Part shown: positions 25,395 through 33,026 of the stretch, piece after piece
Layout: each line of letters starts with the position of its first letter
Numbering within the stretch: position 1 is the first letter of the stretch
Source: BRH-c54 sp965284565
Lineage (GTDB): Bacteria > Bacteroidota > Bacteroidia > Flavobacteriales_E > Vicingaceae
Length of the DNA: 64,000 nucleotides
Direction: 5' to 3'
Assembly: GCA_965284565.1 (NCBI GenBank)
Contig: OZ260100.1
Span: 496,001-560,000, forward strand
Made by a program: the position numbers and the translations under genes
Notes under the pieces: model-generated
The model's database searches: none
What the model was told of the DNA's origin: nothing
The model's input: only the letters and a program-made list of their open reading frames with translations

Positions 25395-26393
25395 TTACTC
25401 TTCTCCTTTGTTAATGTATTTCCAAAGTAAGTCTTTAAGTTCTAGTAAGCCTTGTTGAGCAACAGAAGAAATAAATAAATGAGGAACTTCCGGTAAGTCT
25501 TTTTCAATTTCATCTTTTAGTTCATCATCCAACATATCAGATTTAGAAATGGCTAATATTCTATCTTTATCTAATAATTCCGGGTTATACGCTTTCAATT
25601 CGTTTAATAGAATTTCGTATTCTTCATTAATATTTTTGCTGTCGGCAGGAATTAAAAACAACAATACTGCATTTCTTTCTATATGCCTTAAAAATCGTAT
25701 TCCTAACCCTTTACCTTCGTGAGCTCCTTCAATAATTCCAGGAATGTCTGCCATCACAAAAGAACGATAATCTCTGTAAGAAACAATCCCTAAATTAGGC
25801 ACTAAAGTAGTAAAAGGATAATTAGCTATTTCAGGCTTTGCAGCACTTAGCACCGATAATAATGTTGATTTTCCGGCATTAGGAAAGCCAACCAAACCAA
25901 CATCAGCTAATACTTTTAATTCTAATATTTTCCACGCTTCCTGACCATCCTCTCCGGGTTGTGCATATCTTGGAGCTTGGTTGGTTGATGATTTAAAATG
26001 AGCATTTCCTAAACCACCTCTGCCTCCCTTAAGTAAGATTTGCTCTTCACCATCTTCAGTTATTTCAAATAATACCTCACCAGTTTCACCATCTTTGGCA
26101 ATGGTTCCCAAAGGCACTTCTACATAAACATCTTCCCCTTCAGCACCAGTACTTCTAGAGCTACTTCCATCTTCGCCATGCTTGGCTTTAATATGTCGTT
26201 TGTATTTTAAATGCAATAAGGTCCATAGGTTTTTGTTACCTTTCACAATTACGTGTCCGCCTCTACCGCCATCACCACCATCAGGACCACCCTTAGGTTC
26301 GTACTTTTCTCGCCTAAAATGCCTCGATCCTCTACCTCCTTTACCTGAAGTGCAGTGTATTTTTACGTAATCTATAAAATTGGAGTTGGACAT
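25395..26393 (-). CDS. obg: Obg-family GTPase
   Basis: ObgE/CgtA is a ribosome-assembly and stress GTPase. The 332-residue protein has the glycine-rich Obg fold (residues 1-160, e.g. GKGGRGSRHFRREKYEPKGG and GGRGGLGNAHF). The G domain follows with GFPNAGKST, DIPGIIEGAHEGKGLG and the SKSD guanine-specificity motif. It lacks the extra C-terminal domain of some homologues. The order hpt, adk, obg on one strand is common in Bacteroidota. The 65-bp gap to adk contains short TTTGAGG-like tandem repeats. Confidence 0.97.
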   Translation of the reverse strand: MSNSNFIDYVKIHCTSGKGGRGSRHFRREKYEPKGGPDGGDGGRGGHVIVKGNKNLWTLLHLKYKRHIKAKHGEDGSSSRSTGAEGEDVYVEVPLGTIAKDGETGEVLFEITEDGEEQILLKGGRGGLGNAHFKSSTNQAPRYAQPGEDGQEAWKILELKVLADVGLVGFPNAGKSTLLSVLSAAKPEIANYPFTTLVPNLGIVSYRDYRSFVMADIPGIIEGAHEGKGLGIRFLRHIERNAVLLFLIPADSKNINEEYEILLNELKAYNPELLDKDRILAISKSDMLDDELKDEIEKDLPEVPHLFISSVAQQGLLELKDLLWKYINKGEE

Positions 26394-26458
26394 TAGTTAG
26401 TTTAAAAGTTAAAAGTTTGAGGTTTGAGGTTTGAAGTTTAATTTCTAATCTCTAATAT

Positions 26459-27034
26459 TTAATTAGCGTTATCGATAGCTGAGCACAAACGGTTGAAAAT
26501 ATCCTCAATGCTGCCTACGCCATTAATTTTTTCAAATTTGTTTTGAGCAGCATAAAAATCAGCCACTACAGCAGTTTGTTCGTTATATACTTTAATTCTA
26601 TTAGCAATAATGTTTTCATCTAAATCATCTGCTCTTCCACTGTCTTTTCCTCTTTCTAGCAAACGTTTTATTAACTCTTCATTTGGAACATCCAACGCTA
26701 ACATAATAGAGATAGTCGTATTTTTTGAAGTTAAAAATTTATCCAACGCTTCTGCTTGTGGTGTAGTTCTAGGAAAACCATCAAAAATAAACCCTTTAGC
26801 TTGTGGATTATTATCTACCTCAGCTTCTAACATACTAATAGTAACTTCATCGGGAACTAAATTCCCTTTATCCATATAGCTTTTGGCTAATTTACCCAAT
26901 TCCGTTTCGCCTTTAATGTTGGCTCTAAATATATCTCCTGTTGATAAATGTACTAAGCTATATTTATCAACTAATTTTGCTGCTTGTGTTCCTTTTCCTG
27001 CTCCCGGAGGACCAAATAATACTATATTTAACAT
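26459..27034 (-). CDS. adk: Adenylate kinase (short form)
   Basis: Adk interconverts ATP + AMP and 2 ADP. The 191-residue protein has the P-loop GPPGAGKGT (residues 8-16), the AMP-binding STGDIFRANI segment and FIFDGFPRTTPQAE. The LID region is the short type, with no zinc cysteines (RGKDSGRADDLDENIIANRI), which explains its length below the ~214 residues of the long form. It lies 45 bp after hpt and precedes obg. Confidence 0.97.
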   Translation of the reverse strand: MLNIVLFGPPGAGKGTQAAKLVDKYSLVHLSTGDIFRANIKGETELGKLAKSYMDKGNLVPDEVTISMLEAEVDNNPQAKGFIFDGFPRTTPQAEALDKFLTSKNTTISIMLALDVPNEELIKRLLERGKDSGRADDLDENIIANRIKVYNEQTAVVADFYAAQNKFEKINGVGSIEDIFNRLCSAIDNAN

Positions 27035-27079
27035 ATCTTTTTGGTTTTATAATTTCAAAACTATTTTATCATCTAATTG

Positions 27080-27619
27080 CTAATGCTCATCCAACACATA
27101 AATGGAACTGAGGTTTCTACCATAGCCATCATAATCTAATCCGTAGCCCAATACAAAAGCGTTTGGAATTTCTTTGCCTATATAATCAATCGGATAAGGT
27201 TTGTGGTAAGCCTCAGGTTTAAAAAGCAATGATGCAATTTTTATAGAATTTACTTTTTTATTTTGTAAAATCTCATACAACTTAACCAAGGTATTTCCGG
27301 TATCTACAATGTCTTCCACCAAAATAATATCTTGTCCAGCTAAGTCTTCATTTAACCCAATTAACTCGTTTACTTTTCCTGTGGTGCTGGTTCCTTCATA
27401 AGAAGCTAACTTTACAAAAGAAACCGTGCATTGCAGGTTAATTTCTTTCAATAAATCGCTCATAAACATAAACGAACCATTTAACACCCCAATAAAAATA
27501 GGCGATTTACCACTGTAGTGCGTATTAATTTCATTTGCAACTTTACTTATGGAAGTTTGCAGCTCTTCAGCAGAAATGTATGGTTTAAAGGTTTTATCCT
27601 TAATTGTTATCTTACCCAT
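27080..27619 (-). CDS. hpt: Hypoxanthine phosphoribosyltransferase
   Basis: Hpt salvages hypoxanthine and guanine to IMP and GMP using PRPP. The 179-residue protein carries the PRPP-binding motif ILVEDIVDTGNTL, the purine-contacting VLNGSFMFMSDLL loop and the C-terminal YIGKEIPNAFVLGYGLDYDGYGRN segment. All are in the order expected for bacterial HPRT. It is the first gene of an hpt-adk-obg set. Confidence 0.96.
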   Translation of the reverse strand: MGKITIKDKTFKPYISAEELQTSISKVANEINTHYSGKSPIFIGVLNGSFMFMSDLLKEINLQCTVSFVKLASYEGTSTTGKVNELIGLNEDLAGQDIILVEDIVDTGNTLVKLYEILQNKKVNSIKIASLLFKPEAYHKPYPIDYIGKEIPNAFVLGYGLDYDGYGRNLSSIYVLDEH

Positions 27620-27745
27620 TTTTATAAAAATTGGATTGCAAAAGTAGTAATTTTCTTAGTAGAACAGCAGTAAATTAGTGGAAGATGTTTTTAAACTTTT
27701 GGGGAATTAGAAAAAGACCATATGTTGATGATAACCCTTAGTGTA

Positions 27746-27922
27746 TTAATTTATTGCAGAAGAAAACACTTCTTCTCCTGTTAGAAAATCTTCAACCCTG
27801 AAATCTGTACCACAAGCAGCACAATGAAAATAGATTACCGTCTTATTATCAAAATGCTCATCGTTTTTTACCACAATTTCTTCCCACATCGTTTCTTCGC
27901 AATTACATTTCTTATATTTCAT
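27746..27922 (-). CDS. Small zinc-ribbon-like protein
   Basis: This is a 58-residue ORF with a clean ATG (27922) and TAA stop (27746-27748). It has two cysteine pairs, C-N-C near the N-terminus (Cys6, Cys8) and C-A-A-C (Cys34, Cys37), around a YFHCAACGTDF strand, which looks like a zinc ribbon. It lies between hpt and the end of the defence operon, all on the minus strand. No family is recognised. The spaced cysteines and the aromatic knuckle support a real gene, but its size leaves some doubt. Confidence 0.55.
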   Translation of the reverse strand: MKYKKCNCEETMWEEIVVKNDEHFDNKTVIYFHCAACGTDFRVEDFLTGEEVFSSAIN

Positions 27923-28022
27923 TATAGTATAGTGGGGGTTTTTAATTTTTCTTTGATTGGAGAAAATCAGACTCTTTTGCGAGCTTGGCTTTTAGTTTGG
28001 ACAAAGAGGCTGTCATACTTTT

Positions 28023-29804
28023 TCAGTTTAATTTCGGTGTACTTGAGTCTGGTTTTATATTAGGTTCGTCAAACTTCATAATGATTGGCATTGGAAAATC
28101 TACACCTGTTAAAATAGCTTCGCCTTCTCCAAGAATTGGTAAAAAATCCAATGTGTTTTTATTGGCAGAACTACAAGCATTACTTACCGCCTCTTTGTCG
28201 TTGTAGTTTATGAGCCTATGAACTATAAAAGTTCCCATTTGACTTAATGTACCACTTGGAATATCTCTTGGCATTTGCGTTGCTATACAGAGAAACAATC
28301 CGTGTTTTCTACATTCTTTGGCTATTGAATCGAAAGCGTCTAACCTTGTACTTTCAAAATACTCATCCTTAACAGACTTGTTTACAAATTGATGTGCTTC
28401 ATCAATCATCAAGACTAAAGGTTTGTTTTTCGAGTCTATATTGCTATTAAAAGTTCCAATTCTTGCCAATTTTAATAATGAGGAACCTAAAGCATTTGCC
28501 ACTATTTCCCTTATTTGAAATGAAAACGGAACACTGTCAAATGCAATTCTAAAAAGGTTAGTTTTATTTTCTGGTTTTATATAGTTTTGAATTTCTTGAA
28601 GAATGTCTTTTCTCTCAACATTATCAAAACCGAAAACTTTTTTAAATTCTGGGTCGCTAAGAGCTTGATGAATCCTTAAAATTAAACTTGAAGCATTCCC
28701 TTGATTTCTGTCATCACGTCTTTCATTCCAGCTATCACCAAATATTTGAAAACACTCATTGTTTATTTGTTTGGTTAAGTTTTGAATATTGAAATTAGTC
28801 TTATTGAAATCATTTAATTCACTTGAATACTTTGCACACAAGCGGTTAAAAGGAATTGTTTTCTTTCCTTGCTTAACTAAACAACCTTCTTTTATTTCTA
28901 TAGAAAGTGGTTCTGATTTTTTTCCTGTAAAATTGTATGTAACTGATTCTTCTACAGTTGTTACACTATATTTTGATTGCTCTCTTTCTAAAATTGTAAC
29001 TAATTTCAATGAATTTATTGCTTCCAATAAAAGAGGTTGTTGAACCTGACCTGAAGGTCTAAACATTACAAATAAATCAGAAACAGAAAGATTAGTATAA
29101 TGAAAATGAGAATCTATTCCTAACTTACTCACAAGGCATTCATCAGGATTATCGTAATTTGAATACTCCCCAGTTGCATCTATCAAAATGGCTTTGTTAT
29201 CAGTAGCAATTAGTGATTCTATGAGCTTACTAACGGTGTAACTTTTACCGCCACCTGTTGTGCCAACTACCGCACAATGTCTTCCAAAAATTGATTGTAG
29301 ATTTACTTTAACTTTTGTATCTGGACTTGAAACTAAACTACCAAGTACTGACGGGTCTTTGCCTTCTTCTCCATTTCTCACACCAAACCTTGACATATAT
29401 TCTTGCACCAATTCTCCTGAACTTACAAATACTTTTGCTCCAATGTTTGGATAGGCTGTTAATCCTTTTTTGACATCAAAAGGATTGTATAAATCAAAAG
29501 ATAAAAGAATTTCAATTTTTCCTGTAGGATGAAAATCACTAGTTTGAAATGCTTTTTCATTCAAAGAAAGTCGTTCTGATTCTGGTAATGACAATTCTGT
29601 AATTCTTCCTAAAAAACCATATTTATCGCCTTCAATCACGACAAAACTACCCACCAAACCACCGTTAAACTCTTTACCAAAATGAGTAAATCCATTCAAT
29701 AATACCGAAGATGGAAAATGAACTTTCACAAATTGCGGTAACACCTGATTGATATAACCAAGAAAATATTCGTGTTTGAAAGGACTTATTTTGGTTTTAG
29801 TCAT
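28023..29804 (-). CDS. herA: HerA-like ATPase (DUF87) of a SIR2-HerA defence module
   Basis: The 593-residue protein has an N-terminal HAS-barrel-like beta region (about 1-130) and a RecA-type motor domain. Walker A is GTTGGGKS (181-188) and Walker B is LVLMIDEA (463-470). The ATQMPRDIP motif and the terminal GEGEAILTG.DFP.P strand are typical of HerA/FtsK-like hexameric DNA translocases. Its start overlaps the SIR2 gene by 8 bp. In known SIR2-HerA systems the two form a large complex that depletes NAD+ on phage infection, and HerA may also act on DNA. No N-terminal nuclease is fused here. Confidence 0.9.
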   Translation of the reverse strand: MTKTKISPFKHEYFLGYINQVLPQFVKVHFPSSVLLNGFTHFGKEFNGGLVGSFVVIEGDKYGFLGRITELSLPESERLSLNEKAFQTSDFHPTGKIEILLSFDLYNPFDVKKGLTAYPNIGAKVFVSSGELVQEYMSRFGVRNGEEGKDPSVLGSLVSSPDTKVKVNLQSIFGRHCAVVGTTGGGKSYTVSKLIESLIATDNKAILIDATGEYSNYDNPDECLVSKLGIDSHFHYTNLSVSDLFVMFRPSGQVQQPLLLEAINSLKLVTILEREQSKYSVTTVEESVTYNFTGKKSEPLSIEIKEGCLVKQGKKTIPFNRLCAKYSSELNDFNKTNFNIQNLTKQINNECFQIFGDSWNERRDDRNQGNASSLILRIHQALSDPEFKKVFGFDNVERKDILQEIQNYIKPENKTNLFRIAFDSVPFSFQIREIVANALGSSLLKLARIGTFNSNIDSKNKPLVLMIDEAHQFVNKSVKDEYFESTRLDAFDSIAKECRKHGLFLCIATQMPRDIPSGTLSQMGTFIVHRLINYNDKEAVSNACSSANKNTLDFLPILGEGEAILTGVDFPMPIIMKFDEPNIKPDSSTPKLN

Positions 29805-31080
29805 TTTTTGAATTTAAGGTAATTTGTTTTACATCATTATAGGTTTGAATTTCTGGAAAATGATTGGCAAAGTCGGTAAATGTTTCTGAAACCATTATAA
29901 TTCGCCCTGTTTCTAAAGCTTTGCTTTTAAGTTCTTGAAGCAATTTAGATCCATTAGGATTATCAAAAAATGGGTCAATTACAGCTAGTCTAAATCCTGG
30001 GTTTTGATTAAACGCTTCTTCTATTGCCGCATTGATATGTTTGTCGTTAAAACTATATCCAAGGCAAATCAACAAGGTATCATCATTTAACCTAAGATTT
30101 CTTTGAAAACGTGCCATCATTTCAAAAAATGGTTGTTCGTAAGAATCTTCATATTTAGCTTCTCTTGGATAAACCATTAAAGGTTCTTCGGAATTTTCTT
30201 TAATTTCAACTGTTCCTGCATTTTTATTCCTTTCCCAATTGATAGAGCCGTGTAATTTATGTAAATGAAAAACACGCTGAACAAAATTATCTTCTTCTTT
30301 TAGTTTGCTTCCTTCTCTTTGTACAATATCATAATCAAAATATCTACCGCTGAATGTTCTTGGGAATGTATATGAAAAACCATCAATAACAATAGCATTT
30401 ACAGCTGTTGCGGCATCTTCAAAAAGTAAATCATAATTTAAAGTAAATATTTTTACTCTTGGGCTGGTTTGTTTTCGTTGTAACACTTTTTCAAGCAATA
30501 CTTTATGTGGAAAGCCATCATTTTGGGGCGTTGAGATTGTACATTCATCCTTAATCGTTTTAAAAATTGTTTTCTTAATTTCTAAAAGATTATGTTCTCC
30601 ATCTTTAAGTTTGATTTTTGAGTCACCTGAAAATTTAATGACTCCTTCAATGTGTGATAATAAGGATTCCAGATTCTTTGATTCATAATCAAAATTTATA
30701 GCTGAACATAAATCTTTAAAATCACTTTTTACAATCGCCTTATCCTTTTCTTCAAAGTGGAATTTTCTTTCTGCAATATTCCAAAGTTGGTACATTGATT
30801 TACCTCCAACATCCATTGATGAACCAGCACCTGATAGAAACACTAAATTTTTAAACGGCTTTTGGAAAAACTCTTTGTACGCATTCCTCTTTATTTCATT
30901 TGCAAGGTCTGCTGTATGCTCTATTACTTTATCTTCGGAATCCTTTTTTGGATAATATCTAATTTCTGAAATACTTTCAAGTCTGCTCTTCTTATCAAAT
31001 TCAGAATCCTTAACCTCTAGTGTTTTAGATTTTCCATTGATTAAAAGGTGTTTCCAGTTTTCTTTTATTTCCTCTGCCAT
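29797..31080 (-). CDS. SIR2-domain defence effector, putative NADase
   Basis: The 427-residue protein has about 75 extra N-terminal residues, then a SIR2-fold NAD-binding domain. The motifs are GAGSS at 84-88, TLNYD at 213-217, the likely catalytic His277 in LHKLHGS, and GYSFNDKHI at 341-349 near the end of the fold. These match prokaryotic SIR2 effectors that hydrolyse NAD+. It begins 2 bp after the mod stop and overlaps herA, so it is embedded between a type III modification gene and its HerA partner. NADase activity and infection-triggered cell death are inferred from the family. Confidence 0.88.
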   Translation of the reverse strand: MAEEIKENWKHLLINGKSKTLEVKDSEFDKKSRLESISEIRYYPKKDSEDKVIEHTADLANEIKRNAYKEFFQKPFKNLVFLSGAGSSMDVGGKSMYQLWNIAERKFHFEEKDKAIVKSDFKDLCSAINFDYESKNLESLLSHIEGVIKFSGDSKIKLKDGEHNLLEIKKTIFKTIKDECTISTPQNDGFPHKVLLEKVLQRKQTSPRVKIFTLNYDLLFEDAATAVNAIVIDGFSYTFPRTFSGRYFDYDIVQREGSKLKEEDNFVQRVFHLHKLHGSINWERNKNAGTVEIKENSEEPLMVYPREAKYEDSYEQPFFEMMARFQRNLRLNDDTLLICLGYSFNDKHINAAIEEAFNQNPGFRLAVIDPFFDNPNGSKLLQELKSKALETGRIIMVSETFTDFANHFPEIQTYNDVKQITLNSKND

Positions 31081-31082
31081 AT

Positions 31083-33026
31083 CTAAAACGCTTTAAAATT
31101 ATCTTTCATATAGTGTTTTAGATTCCATTTTTTGGTGGTGTCTAAGGCACGTTCTAGCACAATGAGTTTTTGCTCGGTGTTTTTCTTAAAATATTCTATG
31201 GTTTCTTCTGCCAAATCGCCATCTAAGCAAACCAGGGTTTCTTTGTCGCCATCTGTGGCAAAAAGAATTTCGTTTTTGGTAAATTGCTCTTGTTGGGTTA
31301 ACGTATAATTGAGTTTAAAACCGTTTTTAAGTAAAATTTCCGTGATTAATTCTTCTTTGTTGAAGGCAGAAATTAGTTGAGCTTCTTTGTCTCTGATGTA
31401 TTTCTTGAGTGCTTCAATATTTTCTTCGTGCGTTTTATTTGGGTCGGGGGCGTATTCTACTCTCGGGAAATTGGATTTTTGTAGCTTGAATACTTTGAAA
31501 CCTAGACCTTTTAATTGCTCTTGCTCGTTAACTTCTGCTTTAAATAAATCTGGTTGAGCAACTTTCTTTTCTTTGATAATTTTTTCTACAACTCGCTTAT
31601 TGCGTTCTATGGTAATGTCGCTTATTTTTTTGTAACCTGCTTTGTAGGCTTCGCTTTTTTCATCTGTGGCTTCAGGTAGTTGGACTAAAATGTATTTGCG
31701 GTTACCCCCATCTTCTTGGTTGAGTTCGGTTATCGCTTGTCCAGTTGTGCCTGAACCAGCGAAAAAATCAAGAATGACATCATTTTTATCTGATGAAATC
31801 AAAGCACACTTCTTAATTACCTCAACTGGTTTTGGAAAGTCAAATATTTTTTCCTCTAATAATTTTTTTAAATCAATTGACGCTTTCTTATTACCATCCA
31901 TATCCTTCCATAAGTCAGAAGGTTGTTTAAGTCTTCCTTCAAGGTAGAATTTCAAATACGGTTTCCAAACTAAAGAACCCTCCTCATTGATCTCTTTCCA
32001 TTCAATCATTCCATCTGCTTCAAGTTCTTTATATTTACTTAATGAGCAACGCCATCTACTTTCATAACCTCCAGGACCAATTGGATAAATTTCAGTAGCA
32101 TTTGGGGCAGTTACTGCATAATACATACTTGGTCTATCTTCCCTCTTGTCTTCACCACCTGTTTTCCTTAATGGTCGAGTTAAATATTGCCCTTTTTCAT
32201 CAGATTGATTGTAAATTTGCTTATCATCTTCGTCAAACTCAACTCCATTAAAATCACCTTCATCAGATTTCGAATAAATTACAATATAGTCCAACTCTGA
32301 AACTAATCCTCTTGTACCTTGACCTGTTGGAGTTCCTGTTAATCTGCTAACTTGACCTAAGAAATTTTCCTCACCAAAAACCTCATCACATAGTTTACGA
32401 AGGTGGTGTACTTCATTATCATCAATAGAAATAAATATCACACCATCTTCTTTTAACAACTGTCTAGCAATCAACAAACGGCTGTACATCATATTGAGCC
32501 AATTGGAGTGAAAACGTCCATCTGTTTCTGTGTTGGTGTCTATTTTTAGTCCGTTTTCAGTAACTTCTGCATCTTCCCAATATTCCTTTTTGTCTTGGTT
32601 AAACTTGTCAGAATACACAAAGTCTTTACCTGTGTTGTAAGGTGGGTCAATGTAGATACACTTTACTTGTTCACGGTAGCTATTGCTGAGTAGTTTGAGC
32701 ACCGCCAAATTTTCGCCTTCAATAATCAAGTTATCGCTTTCTGTTGGGTTTACGCTTCTGATTTCGTCATACACCAAAGTAGCATCAGTAGGTGTAAAGG
32801 CTTCACGCTTGGCGTTGCTTTTGCCAAACCAACGAAATTCGTAACGTTCAGTTTCGGTAACTAAACTGGGGTCAACTACTTTTTTGAGTTCGTTGATATT
32901 GAGCTGTCCGTCATTGGTAAACAAATCGGGCATCAGACTTTTTAGTTGTTCCAAACGTTCTTTGTTCCAATCGTGTGATTGTACGTTTTCTATTGGGTTT
33001 TCTGTGTTTCCTAATTCCTTACTCAT
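31083..33026 (-). CDS. mod: Type III restriction-modification DNA methyltransferase (Mod)
   Basis: The 647-residue protein is an N6-adenine methyltransferase of beta order. The catalytic DPPY (127-130, in IDPPYNTGKDF) precedes the AdoMet motif FAGSG (422-426), with the target-recognition region between, about 230-375. The FISIDDNEVHHLRKLCDEVFGE stretch is typical of type III Mod, which recognises the site for both modification and cleavage. The C-terminal ~150 residues probably contact Res. No long simple-sequence repeat suggesting phase variation was seen. It overlaps the res stop by one base and is 2 bp from the SIR2 gene. Confidence 0.94.
   Translation of the reverse strand: MSKELGNTENPIENVQSHDWNKERLEQLKSLMPDLFTNDGQLNINELKKVVDPSLVTETERYEFRWFGKSNAKREAFTPTDATLVYDEIRSVNPTESDNLIIEGENLAVLKLLSNSYREQVKCIYIDPPYNTGKDFVYSDKFNQDKKEYWEDAEVTENGLKIDTNTETDGRFHSNWLNMMYSRLLIARQLLKEDGVIFISIDDNEVHHLRKLCDEVFGEENFLGQVSRLTGTPTGQGTRGLVSELDYIVIYSKSDEGDFNGVEFDEDDKQIYNQSDEKGQYLTRPLRKTGGEDKREDRPSMYYAVTAPNATEIYPIGPGGYESRWRCSLSKYKELEADGMIEWKEINEEGSLVWKPYLKFYLEGRLKQPSDLWKDMDGNKKASIDLKKLLEEKIFDFPKPVEVIKKCALISSDKNDVILDFFAGSGTTGQAITELNQEDGGNRKYILVQLPEATDEKSEAYKAGYKKISDITIERNKRVVEKIIKEKKVAQPDLFKAEVNEQEQLKGLGFKVFKLQKSNFPRVEYAPDPNKTHEENIEALKKYIRDKEAQLISAFNKEELITEILLKNGFKLNYTLTQQEQFTKNEILFATDGDKETLVCLDGDLAEETIEYFKKNTEQKLIVLERALDTTKKWNLKHYMKDNFKAF

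Noticed and set aside
27942..28016. 24-codon ORF on the minus strand between the herA stop and the zinc-ribbon gene
   Set aside because: It has an ATG and a stop and a Lys/Leu-rich product, but is too short and has no motif, ribosome site or homologue I can name. It may be chance.
31083..33026. Possible phase-variation tract in mod
   Set aside because: Type III mod genes in some bacteria carry long simple repeats. I looked for repeated di- to pentanucleotides and long homopolymers and saw none of useful length.
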